From assembly GCA_022730285.1 (NCBI GenBank), contig DZCQ01000003.1, forward strand, positions 34,921 to 98,920: 64,000 nt of DNA. The letters are read 5' to 3'. This stretch comes from Flavobacterium psychrophilum. Its GTDB lineage: Bacteria > Bacteroidota > Bacteroidia > Flavobacteriales > Flavobacteriaceae. How positions within the stretch are numbered: position 1 is the first letter of the stretch; the number at the start of each line of letters is the position of its first letter. Positions 8,615 through 19,055 of the stretch are shown here, piece after piece. Below the pieces are notes generated by a model. That model was not told the DNA's origin. It made no database searches and worked only from the letters and a program-made list of their open reading frames with translations. The position numbers and the translations under genes were made by a program.

Positions 8615-10573
8615 CTAATCTACATTATCATGTAAATAAGAATTGTTAGATCGCAGTTGTATTTCATCGTTATTATCTGTTCCTAATGACAAACGTGAAC
8701 GAGAATTATCTTGGTATTGTGTAGAAATATCTACTCCCATTCGTTTATAGGCAGGCACTTTCTCTAATTCATCAATTCTTGTAGCATTATTAAATTTGTA
8801 ATTATATTCTTTCATTTTGCGTTTTCTTTCCTCTGCTCTTAATATCGAAGCTTCTTCTATTGTCATTTCTAATGGCAAATTAGTATCTACCGAAGAGTTT
8901 GTAGGATATTGAGGAATACTCTCTACTGAAGTTTGAGAAAGAGTTAAATTTAATTCCTCTGGAATAGTCTCTATTGCTGGTGTTTCTTCTTTTTTAGATT
9001 CTGTTAGCTTATTTTCCACTTCCATGTAATCTTCCAGTGTATATTTTACTACTCCATCTTTAGAATTTTCTGTTATTGGAACTAACTCAACAGCATTATT
9101 CACTTGAATTTGATTGATTTCTGGAGTTAAATCGAAAACTAATTTTTCTTGGGTGTTTGTTTCTGTAGTGTTTGTTAGAGGAAAATCGAAAGTAAATACT
9201 GCCTGATCTTTCACTACAAATTCTGGCTCTACTACATTAATTTCCTTTGTTTCTGGAGAGGTAAAATAAAAGTCGTTATTATTAATTGTGTTTGTCGATA
9301 CTATTTCAAATACAACATCTAGGTTTTTAATCCATTCAGATGTTGGCACTAAATCCATGGTATATGTTGGCGTATTTACTTCAAAAATATCTGGTGCAAT
9401 ATTAAAATTTATTAGATTTTCAGTAGTTACATCTTCTGTGGTATCTAAAATTGTTTTCTCTGTAATATTGCTATCAAAATTAAATGTTTGAGCATCTAAT
9501 TTTTGGGTGAAATTTTCAACAATTTTTTGGTCATCTTCAAGGGCGTGAATTATTTTTTTTGGTTCTGTATTTACAATTTCCGCTTGTTGCTCTATACAGA
9601 AACCAGTAGCAATAATGGTTACTGCTATTTTTTCCCCAAGCCCTTCTTCTTCACCAACACCCATGATAATATTAGCATTGTGTCCTGCTTCTGCTTGAAT
9701 ATGTTCGTTTATTTCCGAAATTTCGTCTATTGTAATTTCATGAGAGCCTGAAACTATTAGTAACAATACATTTTTGGCTCCTGTGATTTTATTGTCGTTT
9801 AATAATGGAGAATCTAAAGCAGCAGTTATCGCTTCTTTTGCTCTATTTTCACCTTCGGCAGTTGCAGAACCCATAATAGCTGTACCTGAATTAGCTAAAA
9901 CGGTTTTTGCATCTCTTAAATCTATATTTTGTGTATAATGATGGGTAATAACTTCTGCAATTCCTCTTGATGCGGTAGATAATACCTCATCTGCTTTAGA
10001 ATAGCCCGCTTTAAATCCAAGATTTCCATAAACTTCTCTAAGTTTATTGTTGTTAATAACAATTAAAGAATCTACTTGTTTGCGTAATTTTTCCACCCCT
10101 AACAGCGCTTGTTCACTTCTTACTTTTCCTTCGTATTGAAAAGGAATTGTTACAATTGCTATGGTTAATATATCTCTTTCTTTAGCTAATTGTGCAATAA
10201 TTGGAGCTGCACCTGTACCTGTTCCTCCTCCCATACCAGCAGTGATAAATATCATTTTGGTATTCGTGTCTAACATTTTTTCAATTTCTGGAATACTTTC
10301 AATGGCAGATTGTTGTCCTATTTCTGGATTGGCCCCTGCTCCTAATCCTTCCGTAAGATGTACCCCTAATTGAATTTTATTTGGCACCGGGCTATTATCA
10401 AGTGCTTGAGCATCTGTATTGCAAACAATAAAATCTACCCCTTTGATTCCTTGTTTAAACATATGATTAATAGCGTTACTACCACCCCCACCTATGCCTA
10501 TTACTTTTATTACATTAGATTGATTTTTAGGTAAATCAAAGGTGATTTTGCCATTTTCCGTGTTATTTTCCAT
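8615..10573 (-). CDS. ftsZ: Cell division GTPase FtsZ with long C-terminal extension
   Basis: Tubulin-like GTPase that forms the Z ring at mid-cell. The GTPase domain covers about residues 20-330, with the G box GGGSN near 29-33, the tubulin signature GGGTGTG at 115-121 and NIDLRDA near 217-223. At 652 residues it is far longer than the roughly 380 of E. coli: a disordered, Thr/Asn/Glu-rich linker of about 270 residues leads to the C-terminal peptide VPAYKRMGVD near 606-615. Unusually, another 37 residues follow that peptide and end LHDNVD. FtsA, the likely partner of the peptide, is encoded immediately upstream. Confidence 0.97.
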   Translation of the reverse strand: MENNTENGKITFDLPKNQSNVIKVIGIGGGGSNAINHMFKQGIKGVDFIVCNTDAQALDNSPVPNKIQLGVHLTEGLGAGANPEIGQQSAIESIPEIEKMLDTNTKMIFITAGMGGGTGTGAAPIIAQLAKERDILTIAIVTIPFQYEGKVRSEQALLGVEKLRKQVDSLIVINNNKLREVYGNLGFKAGYSKADEVLSTASRGIAEVITHHYTQNIDLRDAKTVLANSGTAIMGSATAEGENRAKEAITAALDSPLLNDNKITGAKNVLLLIVSGSHEITIDEISEINEHIQAEAGHNANIIMGVGEEEGLGEKIAVTIIATGFCIEQQAEIVNTEPKKIIHALEDDQKIVENFTQKLDAQTFNFDSNITEKTILDTTEDVTTENLINFNIAPDIFEVNTPTYTMDLVPTSEWIKNLDVVFEIVSTNTINNNDFYFTSPETKEINVVEPEFVVKDQAVFTFDFPLTNTTETNTQEKLVFDLTPEINQIQVNNAVELVPITENSKDGVVKYTLEDYMEVENKLTESKKEETPAIETIPEELNLTLSQTSVESIPQYPTNSSVDTNLPLEMTIEEASILRAEERKRKMKEYNYKFNNATRIDELEKVPAYKRMGVDISTQYQDNSRSRLSLGTDNNDEIQLRSNNSYLHDNVD

Positions 10574-10603
10574 GCTGTCAGGTATTTATGCTTTGTTAAT
10601 TTT

Positions 10604-11977
10604 TTATTCTGCTTTATCTAAAAAGTCCTTTATTTTGTCTATGTATTTATCTAGAAAAGATTTTCGAATGGTAGTTTCGGTCGATTTTGAGTCTTCTTCA
10701 AACGATTCTAATTCTTTTTCCATTTCTTTTTTTATAATTTCTTTTTCTTCGTATGTTGGCGTGTGTATTAATACTGGTTCTGGTATAAAATTATCTTGTG
10801 GCACAGCACTAATGGTATTATTACGAATGCTATTCATAACAAGTCCTACCGCTGTTGCATACAATGGGCTTGATATTTCTTCGTTAGAATTTCCAGCAAG
10901 ATGTTCGTTTGGATATCCTATTCTGGTATCCATACCCGTGATATATTCTACCAACTGTTTAATATGTTTTAATTGAGAGCCACCTCCGGTTAAAACAATT
11001 CCTGCAATTAACTTGCGTTTTGGATCTTCGTGACTGTATGCTTTTATTTCATTATAAACTTGCTCAATAATTTCTACCACTCTAGAATTAATTATTTTAG
11101 ACAAATTTTTAAGAGAAATTTCTTTTGGATCTCTACCTCTTAATCCTGGAATAGATACAATCTCATTGTCTTTGTTCTCTCCTGGCCATGCAGATCCGAA
11201 TTTAGTTTTTAATAGTTCTGCTTGCTTTTCTATAATTGAGCAACCTTCTTTTATATCTTCTGTAATTACGTTTCCTCCAAAAGGAACTACTGCTGTATGG
11301 CGTATTATACCGTCTTTAAAAATTGCTAAATCGGTTGTTCCTCCACCAATATCTATTAATGCAACACCTGCTTCTTTTTCTTCTTGGCTTAAAACTGCAT
11401 CTGCGGAAGCGAGCGGTTCTAATGTTAAGCCAGAAAGCGACAATCCAGCACTTTTGATGCATCTGCCGACATTTCGTATGGAAGATGCTTGTCCAACCAC
11501 CACATGAAAACTACTTTCTAAACGACCTCCATACATCCCTATTGGCTCTTTAATTTCAGATTCGCCGTCAATTTTAAACTCTTGGGGCAAAACATGTATA
11601 ATTTCTTCCCCTGGAAGCATCGTTAGTTTTTGGACTTGGTTTATTAAAATATGAATGTCTTGCTCACAAATTACCTCATCTGGATTGGTTCTAGAAATAT
11701 AATCTGTGTGCTGAAGACTACGAATGTGTTGTCCAGCAATACCTACCACTACATCTTTAATTTTATATCCAGATTTTTCTTCGGCCATGCTAACTGCTTC
11801 TTGAATAGATTGTATTGTTTGCGTTATATTAACAACCACTCCTCTTGCAACTCCTAGACTGTTAGCTTTTCCAATTCCAAGTATTTCTAGTTTTCCGTAT
11901 TCATTTTTTCTACCAATCATTGCCACTATTTTAGTGGTTCCGATGTCTAACCCTACGGCAATTCTTTCTGCTTCCAT
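10604..11977 (-). CDS. ftsA: Cell division protein FtsA
   Basis: Actin-like ATPase that tethers FtsZ to the membrane. The 457-residue protein has the phosphate-1 motif GLDIGTTKIVAMIG (9-22), the phosphate-2 motif LIDIGGGTTDLAIF (about 205-218) and the adenosine motif GIVLTGGGSQLKHI (about 316-329). The last 19 residues, starting KSFLDKYIDK, form an amphipathic helix that should insert in the membrane. It lies 30 bases before ftsZ and 7 after ftsQ, within one transcript. Confidence 0.96.
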   Translation of the reverse strand: MEAERIAVGLDIGTTKIVAMIGRKNEYGKLEILGIGKANSLGVARGVVVNITQTIQSIQEAVSMAEEKSGYKIKDVVVGIAGQHIRSLQHTDYISRTNPDEVICEQDIHILINQVQKLTMLPGEEIIHVLPQEFKIDGESEIKEPIGMYGGRLESSFHVVVGQASSIRNVGRCIKSAGLSLSGLTLEPLASADAVLSQEEKEAGVALIDIGGGTTDLAIFKDGIIRHTAVVPFGGNVITEDIKEGCSIIEKQAELLKTKFGSAWPGENKDNEIVSIPGLRGRDPKEISLKNLSKIINSRVVEIIEQVYNEIKAYSHEDPKRKLIAGIVLTGGGSQLKHIKQLVEYITGMDTRIGYPNEHLAGNSNEEISSPLYATAVGLVMNSIRNNTISAVPQDNFIPEPVLIHTPTYEEKEIIKKEMEKELESFEEDSKSTETTIRKSFLDKYIDKIKDFLDKAE

Positions 11978-11984
11978 ACTTCTT

Positions 11985-12707
11985 TTATTTTGTGCAAATT
12001 ACCTGTTTGGTAAATTTTAAATTAACTTTTATGTAGGAATCCAACAAGGTGTCTTGTACCGCTTTTTGAAAAAAAGCCTTGTAATTATTCCACTTTTTAT
12101 TCATTTCCATTGGCCTTCCAAATTCTATTATATATTTATATTCTCTATTTTTCATTTCAATGCTGCCATTGGGCAAAATAGATAATCCGATGATGTTTTT
12201 TTTTAAAAAATCATCTGTATAAATAACCTGCAATAAGTTCAAAATACTATCCTTATAACGTGTATTAAAATCGCCATAAACAAGTGGAACTCTTGCAGAA
12301 AAGTTTTTTGAAAGTGGCATTATACTTCCTTTATAATCAATATAATAAGAAGTGTTATTGTTGAAAACTCTAGCGATTGGGGTCTTTTGTTTTACAATAG
12401 TTTTTAACTTACCATCTACACTTAAATACACATCAGATTGACTAATCATGCTATGTTTATTAAGTGTTTGCTCAATATTTTTCAAATTTACCTTATCTTT
12501 ATCAGTAGTCAAAGTTGTGCCTAGGTTTTCTATTAACAAGTTATTAACCATATCTGGGGTTATAAAGGGACTCTCTGGATTAGTAAATTCTATAATTGGT
12601 TTACTGGTTTTTCGAATTTGATTTTTATTAGACGCAAATAAGTAAAGGAAGATTATTACTCCAAACATAAATGCTAATTGGCTATTTATAATTAGATTAT
12701 TTTTCAT
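11985..12707 (-). CDS. ftsQ: Cell division protein FtsQ
   Basis: A 240-residue bitopic membrane protein with a short cytoplasmic tail, one transmembrane segment (about residues 10-24, LAFMFGVIIFLYLFA) and a periplasmic region of POTRA plus beta domain. Sequence identity to proteobacterial FtsQ is low, so the call depends on topology, length and position between murC and ftsA, where FtsQ always lies. It overlaps murC by 11 bases, indicating translational coupling. Confidence 0.88.
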   Translation of the reverse strand: MKNNLIINSQLAFMFGVIIFLYLFASNKNQIRKTSKPIIEFTNPESPFITPDMVNNLLIENLGTTLTTDKDKVNLKNIEQTLNKHSMISQSDVYLSVDGKLKTIVKQKTPIARVFNNNTSYYIDYKGSIMPLSKNFSARVPLVYGDFNTRYKDSILNLLQVIYTDDFLKKNIIGLSILPNGSIEMKNREYKYIIEFGRPMEMNKKWNNYKAFFQKAVQDTLLDSYIKVNLKFTKQVICTK

Positions 12708-14043
12708 CTAGACAATGTTTAATATCATGTACCATTTCGCCAATATCTCCAGCACCAATTGTTACAAAAATAGTTGCATCTGTGGTTCTAAGTAATGGCA
12801 AAAGTTCTTCTTTTGTAACCACTAATTTATTTTTGCTTGCTATTTTTTCTAACAACCAATTAGATGTTATTCCTGGAATAGGTAATTCTCGTGCTGGATA
12901 AATATCTAATAATATAATTTGGTCAAATTGTGCTAAACTATTTGCAAAATCTTGCCCAAAATCTTGTGTTCTACTAAATAAATGAGGTTGAAAAACAGCA
13001 ATGTTTTTTTGATTTGGGTACAATTCTTTAACCGCCTCATACACTGCATTTATTTCTGTAGGGTGATGAGCATAATCATCTATATAAACAACTTTTTCTG
13101 TTCTTATTTGAAAGGAGAATCTTCTTTTTACCCCTTTAAAACTCTCTAAAGCCTTAACTATTGCACTTGTTTTAGTTCCAAATTTTTGAGCCATTGCTAA
13201 AGCTACTAAGGCATTAGTCAAATTATGTTTTCCAGGCAAACCAAATTTAACACCTAAAATTGTTTCGGTAGGCGTTTTTACGTCAAATTGGTACCATCCA
13301 TTTGCAATAGTTACATTATAAGCATAGTAATTATTTGTGCTAGCAAGTCCTACCGTTTGTCCTTCTAATGGTATTCCCTCTATTACAAAAAGGTTGTCTT
13401 TGTTTTGTATTTTGTTAGCAAATTCCGTAAAAGAAGCTTTAATTGATGCATCATCTCCATAAATATCTAAATGGTCTGCATCAATAGAAGTAATGCAGGC
13501 AATATTAGGATGCAAATGCAAGAAAGACCTATCAAATTCATCTGCTTCGACTACCGTTACCGATTTTCCGTTCCCAATTAAATTAGAGTTATAGTTTTCT
13601 ACAATTCCACCTATAAAAGCGGTAACATCTGCTCCGCTTTCCATCAAAATATGTCCTAAGATGCTGGAAGTTGTTGTTTTTCCATGTGTTCCCGCAACTG
13701 CAAAACAAAAAGTATCTTTGGTAATAATTCCTAAAACTTCGGCTCTTTTTTTAATTTCATATCCATTAGAAACAAAATAATGCCATTCGGTGTGTGATTT
13801 GGGAATAGCTGGTGTTATTATTACCAAAGTAGTTTGTGTCGAATAATTTGTAGGAATTAGTTGAATATTATCTTCAAAGTGAATATTTATTCCATCTAAA
13901 ATTAACGCTTCGGTAAGCAATGTTGGTGTTTTATCGTAACCAGACACTTCTTTTTCAATAGATTTAAAATAGCGAGCCAAGGCACTCATTCCAATACCTC
14001 CAATGCCTATAAAATAAACACTTTTTATTTGGCTAAGATTCAT
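12697..14043 (-). CDS. murC: UDP-N-acetylmuramate--L-alanine ligase
   Basis: First amino-acid ligase of peptidoglycan precursor synthesis. The 448-residue enzyme has the N-terminal UDP-binding motif [13 protein letters not shown] (11-23), the P-loop [10 protein letters not shown] (about 118-127), the Mur signature EADEFDRSF near 170 and YAHHPTE near 325. It overlaps murG upstream and ftsQ downstream by 11 bases each. Confidence 0.96.
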   Translation of the reverse strand: MNLSQIKSVYFIGIGGIGMSALARYFKSIEKEVSGYDKTPTLLTEALILDGINIHFEDNIQLIPTNYSTQTTLVIITPAIPKSHTEWHYFVSNGYEIKKRAEVLGIITKDTFCFAVAGTHGKTTTSSILGHILMESGADVTAFIGGIVENYNSNLIGNGKSVTVVEADEFDRSFLHLHPNIACITSIDADHLDIYGDDASIKASFTEFANKIQNKDNLFVIEGIPLEGQTVGLASTNNYYAYNVTIANGWYQFDVKTPTETILGVKFGLPGKHNLTNALVALAMAQKFGTKTSAIVKALESFKGVKRRFSFQIRTEKVVYIDDYAHHPTEINAVYEAVKELYPNQKNIAVFQPHLFSRTQDFGQDFANSLAQFDQIILLDIYPARELPIPGITSNWLLEKIASKNKLVVTKEELLPLLRTTDATIFVTIGAGDIGEMVHDIKHCLDEK

Positions 14044-15133
14044 TGTTTATTAATTTTATAATTCTTGAAACTATATTTTTTGTAGCATCTGGCATTGCTA
14101 ATTTTTTTATATTCAGTGCTAATTCTTTTTGTTCGTTTTCATTAGATAATAGTTCGGAAAAGAGGGTTTCAAATTGAGTGTCTAAGTCTTTTTCTTTTAT
14201 TAAAATTGCTCCTTTTTTAGACACAATTGCTTGTGCATTCTTGGTTTGATGATCCTCTGCCACGTTAGGCGAAGGTATAAATAGCACTGGCTTTCCTACA
14301 ATTGCTAATTCCGAGACAGAAGATGCCCCAGAGCGAGACAGAATAAAATCTGCAGTTGCATACGCAATATCCATTTTATCTATAAAGTCTAACACAACGA
14401 CATTTTTTTGACCTAAATGCTGGTATGTAGGATAATATAGCTGTCCACACTGCCAAATAATTTGCAAATTTTGAGAAACAATATATTCTAACTCTTTCTC
14501 TATCAATTGATTTATTCTTCTTGCCCCAAGACTACCACCGAGTACTAGTAATGTTTTTTTGGTAGAATCTAAATTAAAATAATTAAAGCCTTCTGTTCCT
14601 CTAGAATCCATAGAAAGTAAATCTTGCCTAACGGGATTTCCTGTTAAGAATGTTTTGTTAGAAGGGAAAAATTTTTCTAGATTTTCATAAGCAACACAAA
14701 TGGCATTTGCCTTTTTAGAGAGCAATTTATTAGTAATTCCTGGATACGAATTTTGTTCTTGAATAAGTGTTGGAATTTGCATCAAGGTAGCCATTTTAAG
14801 CACTGCACCACTAGCAAAACCTCCTGTTCCAATAACTATATCTGGTTTAAATTTTTTTAAAATAAAAAAAGATTTTAGCAAGCTAGAAGCTAGTTTTAAA
14901 GGGAAAAGCATGTTTTGAAATGTGATTTTTCGTTGTATTCCTGCAATCCAAAGCCCTTTAATTGTATATCCAGCTTGTGGAACTTTTTTCATTTCCATTT
15001 TATCTTTTGCACCTACAAATAAAATTTCAGATTCTGGGAATTGCAATTTTAATTCGTTAGCAATCGCAATTGCAGGATAAATATGTCCTCCTGTTCCACC
15101 TCCGCTTAGTATAAATTTTGGATTATTTTTCAT
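14033..15133 (-). CDS. murG: UDP-GlcNAc:lipid I N-acetylglucosaminyltransferase
   Basis: Peripheral membrane glycosyltransferase (GT28) that converts lipid I to lipid II. The 366-residue protein has the first glycine loop [15 protein letters not shown] (11-25), QEQNSYPG near 131 (acceptor side) and the C-domain segment [12 protein letters not shown] near 276 that contacts UDP-GlcNAc. It lies 6 bases after ftsW and overlaps murC. Confidence 0.96.
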   Translation of the reverse strand: MKNNPKFILSGGGTGGHIYPAIAIANELKLQFPESEILFVGAKDKMEMKKVPQAGYTIKGLWIAGIQRKITFQNMLFPLKLASSLLKSFFILKKFKPDIVIGTGGFASGAVLKMATLMQIPTLIQEQNSYPGITNKLLSKKANAICVAYENLEKFFPSNKTFLTGNPVRQDLLSMDSRGTEGFNYFNLDSTKKTLLVLGGSLGARRINQLIEKELEYIVSQNLQIIWQCGQLYYPTYQHLGQKNVVVLDFIDKMDIAYATADFILSRSGASSVSELAIVGKPVLFIPSPNVAEDHQTKNAQAIVSKKGAILIKEKDLDTQFETLFSELLSNENEQKELALNIKKLAMPDATKNIVSRIIKLINNES

Positions 15134-15139
15134 TTGCTC

Positions 15140-16426
15140 TTACGTTAAAACTTCTGTTATTGGGTTAGAATTTTGTTCTTGAACAGAAAAATTTTCATTT
15201 TCTATCAATGCATTTTCTTGCAATTGTTTGTCAATTAGGGCTTGCAAAGCTTTGTCTCTTTCCTTTTTTATCTCTTCTTCTCCTGCAAGTTCTTCTTCTT
15301 TTTTTGTTACATTTAAAATAATCCCAATTGCGGCACACGTCATCCAGATGGAAGTTCCTCCGCTACTTATTAAAGGAAGTGTTTGCCCAGTGGTAGGTAA
15401 GAGTTCTACGGCAACTCCCATATTAATAAATGCCTGAAAAATAATTGGAAAACCCAGTCCTACAACCAATAGTTTTCCAAACAAGGTAGGTGCTTTATAG
15501 GAGACTATTACAAAGCGTATAAATAAAATACTGTACATAAAAATGACAAAAAAACCACCGAACAATCCAAATTCCTCGATAATTATTGCAAAAATAAAAT
15601 CGGAGGAAGATTGTGGCAAAAAGTTTTTTTGCACGCTTTTGCCAGGACCTAACCCGTAAACACCACCAGTTGCAATTGCCGTTTTTGCTTTTTCTATTTG
15701 GTAGTCATCTTCTCCTGGTTTATCGGAAGTAAAGTTGTCTATACGACTTATCCAAGTATCTACTCTATTAGGGAATGCGTCTGGAAATGCCTTTACAATT
15801 AGTATAAAAAAGGTTAAAGTTACAACACCAGCTCCTATTATAATTGCCATATTTATTAAAGGATATTTTCCAATAAAAACAAGCATTAAAACCATTGAGA
15901 ATATTAAAGCAGTGGTAGAAAAATTAGCAGGTAAAATTAGAATTAAAGTAACAAAAACTGGTGCCCAAAGGTCTAATAAAGACTTTTTGAAAGTCATATT
16001 CTCTATTTCCGTTTTAGAAAGATATCGTGCCACAAACATTAATAAAGAAATGGAGGCAAAAGCCGATGGCTGGAAGGTAATTCCAATAAACGGCACTTGA
16101 ATCCAACGACTTGCATTTGCACCATCTATCATTGTGCCTTTAAATAACGTATATATAAGCAATAGCCAAGATACAGGCAATATTATTCTGGATAAACTTC
16201 TAAAATAATGGTATGGCACTTTTTGCATTTGATACATAATGACAAAGCCCATTAATAGATGGATAAAATGTTTAATTAAGTAAACAAGGGTATTACCAGT
16301 ACCATGCTTTAAATATGCCAAATTACTACTAGCACTATATACTGGCAAAAAGGAAAACAAAGCCAAAAGAGCTGCAAATGCCCAAATAACTTTATCTCCT
16401 TTTAAGTTAAATACTAGCTGTTTCAT
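15140..16426 (-). CDS. ftsW: SEDS peptidoglycan polymerase FtsW
   Basis: A polytopic membrane glycosyltransferase that polymerises lipid II at the septum with FtsI. The 428-residue protein has about ten hydrophobic segments, the SEDS region GLGPGKSVQKNFLPQSSSDF (about 255-274), FIFAIIIEEFGLFGG and the C-terminal LISSGGTS. The last 50 residues are charged, Lys/Glu/Gln-rich and cytoplasmic. Position between murD and murG supports FtsW over the elongation paralogue RodA. Confidence 0.95.
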   Translation of the reverse strand: MKQLVFNLKGDKVIWAFAALLALFSFLPVYSASSNLAYLKHGTGNTLVYLIKHFIHLLMGFVIMYQMQKVPYHYFRSLSRIILPVSWLLLIYTLFKGTMIDGANASRWIQVPFIGITFQPSAFASISLLMFVARYLSKTEIENMTFKKSLLDLWAPVFVTLILILPANFSTTALIFSMVLMLVFIGKYPLINMAIIIGAGVVTLTFFILIVKAFPDAFPNRVDTWISRIDNFTSDKPGEDDYQIEKAKTAIATGGVYGLGPGKSVQKNFLPQSSSDFIFAIIIEEFGLFGGFFVIFMYSILFIRFVIVSYKAPTLFGKLLVVGLGFPIIFQAFINMGVAVELLPTTGQTLPLISSGGTSIWMTCAAIGIILNVTKKEEELAGEEEIKKERDKALQALIDKQLQENALIENENFSVQEQNSNPITEVLT

Positions 16427-16434
16427 GTTTTTAA

Positions 16435-17769
16435 TTATAAGTTTCTAACGGCTTGTTTAAATTGTCTGCCTCTGTCTTCATAATCTTGGAACAAATCAAA
16501 ACTTGCACAAGCAGGAGATAGCAATACAGTGTCTCCTTGTTCGGCAATATTATGAGCGTATTTTATTGCTTCTTGCATGGAGGTCGTTTCTACTAAATCA
16601 TCTACCACATTTGCAAATATTTCTATAATTTTTTTGTTATCTATTCCTAAACATATTATAGATTTAACTTTTTCATTCACTAAAGGCAATAATTCAGCAT
16701 AATCATTTCCTTTATCTACTCCGCCAACTATCCAGATGGTTGGAGTTTTAATGCTATCTAAGGCATAGAAAGTTGCATTTACATTGGTAGCCTTAGAGTC
16801 GTTAATATATTGTACATTGTTAATTTTCAATACCCTTTCTAAACGATGTTCTACTCCCTGAAAATTAGACAAACTTTCTCGAATAGTAGATTTTCTTATT
16901 TTAAGTAGCATTGCTGCCGAAGTTGCTGCTAAAGCATTTTTTACATTGTGTTTTCCTTCTAATGAGAGTTGATTGATTGGCATGGTAAATGTATCTGTAT
17001 AGATGTTAATATTTATTTCGGTGGTGGTGGCAAAAGCACCTATGTTTTGCGTTTTGGATAATGAAAATGGCACTAATTGTGCTTTGGTTTTATTATTTTG
17101 CAACCAATTGGATATTTCTACATCCTCTGCATCGTATATTAAAAAGTCGATCTCTGATTGATTTTTTGTAATCATGAATTTAGATTTGATATACTTGTTG
17201 TACTCATAGTTATATCTGTCTAAATGATCGGGACTTAGATTAGTAATTATACCAATATGTGGTTTAAAATTGACTATTCCATCTAACTGAAAACTACTAA
17301 GTTCTAATACATAAAAATCAAAATTACTAGTTGCAACTTGCCATGCATAACTCTTGCCGATATTCCCTGCAATACCAACATTTAGCCCTGCTTCTTTTAG
17401 CAAATGATAGGTTAGTAATGTAGTAGTTGTCTTTCCGTTACTACCTGTAATTCCTATAATTAATGCATTAGTATATTGACTTGCAAATTCAATTTCGGAA
17501 AGTATTGGGGTGTTTTTTTCGAGTAGCTTTTTAACAATCGAAGCCTTCTCGGAAATGCCTGGGCTTTTCATAACTACATCGGCATTTAAAATTAAATTTT
17601 CAGTATGTTTTGTATCTTCGAACTTAATTTTGTTTAGCAATAATACTTCTTTATAATTGTTTTTTATTTCTCCAGCATCTGACAAAAAAACATCATAACC
17701 CTTCTTTTTTGCAAGAATAGCTGTACCTACACCACTTTCTCCTCCGCCAAGTATTACCAGTCTTTTCAT
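16435..17769 (-). CDS. murD: UDP-N-acetylmuramoyl-L-alanine--D-glutamate ligase
   Basis: Adds D-glutamate to UDP-MurNAc-L-Ala. The 444-residue protein begins MKRLVILGGGESGVGTA (Rossmann-like UDP domain), has the P-loop GITGSNGKTTTTLL near 108-121, the Mur-ligase NLSPDHLDRY near 190 and YINDSKATN near 300. It lies 9 bases before ftsW and 25 after mraY. Confidence 0.95.
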   Translation of the reverse strand: MKRLVILGGGESGVGTAILAKKKGYDVFLSDAGEIKNNYKEVLLLNKIKFEDTKHTENLILNADVVMKSPGISEKASIVKKLLEKNTPILSEIEFASQYTNALIIGITGSNGKTTTTLLTYHLLKEAGLNVGIAGNIGKSYAWQVATSNFDFYVLELSSFQLDGIVNFKPHIGIITNLSPDHLDRYNYEYNKYIKSKFMITKNQSEIDFLIYDAEDVEISNWLQNNKTKAQLVPFSLSKTQNIGAFATTTEININIYTDTFTMPINQLSLEGKHNVKNALAATSAAMLLKIRKSTIRESLSNFQGVEHRLERVLKINNVQYINDSKATNVNATFYALDSIKTPTIWIVGGVDKGNDYAELLPLVNEKVKSIICLGIDNKKIIEIFANVVDDLVETTSMQEAIKYAHNIAEQGDTVLLSPACASFDLFQDYEDRGRQFKQAVRNL

Positions 17770-17794
17770 TTATATTTATATTTTCTTATTAATA

Positions 17795-19021
17795 TTACCG
17801 CATTTTTAGGGTTACAATAGATAGAATTGCTAATAATATTCCTACAATCCAAAATCTGGTAACAATTTTACTTTCATGATATCCTTTTTTCTGATAATGG
17901 TGATGCAAAGGAGACATTAAGAAAATTCTTTTCCCTTCTCCGTATCGCTTTTTGGTATATTTAAAATATGCTACTTGTATTACTACCGATAAGTTTTCGG
18001 CAAGAAATATTCCACACAATACGGGTATAAGTAGCTCTTTACGAACGGCAATTGCTAATACTGCTATAATACCACCAATGGTTAAACTTCCTGTATCGCC
18101 CATAAATACAGCCGCAGGAAAACTATTATACCATAAAAAACCGACTAATGCTCCTACAAAAGCAGCTATAAAAACAGTCATTTCTCCCGAGTTTGGTATA
18201 AACATGATATCTAAATAATTAGAAAATATAATGTTTCCAGATACAAATGTAAATACGCCAAGTGCTACTACAATTATAGCAGAAGTTCCTGCCGCAAGCC
18301 CATCTATTCCATCTGTTAAATTTGCCCCGTTAGATACTGCTGTGATGATAAATATTACAACAGGTATAAAAATTAGCCATGCATAGTTTTGGTAACCATC
18401 GCCTGCCCATGCTAGCACTTCTGCATAATCAAATTCGTTATTTTTTAAAAAAGGAATAGTTGTTGCTGTCGATTTTTTCTCGGCAGAAACAGAACTTATT
18501 GTATTTTGAGTTGCATTAATAACAATATTTTTAGGACTTTGCTCTCTAATGGTAACTGCTGGACTAAAATATAATACAGAACCAACAATTAGCCCTAACC
18601 CTACTTGACCTATTACTTTAAAAATACCTTTTAAGCCTTGTTTATCTTTTTTAAATATTTTGATATAATCATCTATAAAACCTATTGTCCCCATCCATAA
18701 GGTAGTAACTATTAACAGAATGATGTAAATATTGTTTAATTTTGCTAATAAAATTACAGGAACTAGGGTAGAAAATATTATAATTAAGCCTCCCATAGTA
18801 GGAGTTCCTGCTTTTTGAGATTGTCCTTCTAACCCCAATTCTCTTACGGTTTCTCCTACTTGCTGCTTGCGTAAAAAGTTTATAATTCTTTTGCCATAAA
18901 CGGTAGAAATAAGTAAAGACATGATAATTGCCACTCCAGATCTAAAAGTAATGTATTGAAATACTCCTGTGCCAGGAATATCAAAAAACTTGTCTAGATA
19001 GTCGAATAAGTAATATAGCAT
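17795..19021 (-). CDS. mraY: Phospho-N-acetylmuramoyl-pentapeptide transferase
   Basis: Integral membrane enzyme that makes lipid I from UDP-MurNAc-pentapeptide and undecaprenyl phosphate. The 408-residue protein has the conserved GTPTMGG (72-78), the DDY acidic pair ([12 protein letters not shown], about 115-126), [12 protein letters not shown] near 240 and the HHHYQKKG motif near 372. It is about 50 residues longer than E. coli MraY because of a Ser/Thr/Asn-rich insertion at about 155-210 between transmembrane segments. Confidence 0.96.
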   Translation of the reverse strand: MLYYLFDYLDKFFDIPGTGVFQYITFRSGVAIIMSLLISTVYGKRIINFLRKQQVGETVRELGLEGQSQKAGTPTMGGLIIIFSTLVPVILLAKLNNIYIILLIVTTLWMGTIGFIDDYIKIFKKDKQGLKGIFKVIGQVGLGLIVGSVLYFSPAVTIREQSPKNIVINATQNTISSVSAEKKSTATTIPFLKNNEFDYAEVLAWAGDGYQNYAWLIFIPVVIFIITAVSNGANLTDGIDGLAAGTSAIIVVALGVFTFVSGNIIFSNYLDIMFIPNSGEMTVFIAAFVGALVGFLWYNSFPAAVFMGDTGSLTIGGIIAVLAIAVRKELLIPVLCGIFLAENLSVVIQVAYFKYTKKRYGEGKRIFLMSPLHHHYQKKGYHESKIVTRFWIVGILLAILSIVTLKMR

Positions 19022-19055
19022 AATTATATGTGTTTTTAAAATAATTTATCAATGT

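Noticed and set aside
10542..10976. 144-residue plus-strand frame opposite ftsA
   Set aside because: It is antisense to the conserved FtsA C-terminus, with no promoter and no recognisable domain.
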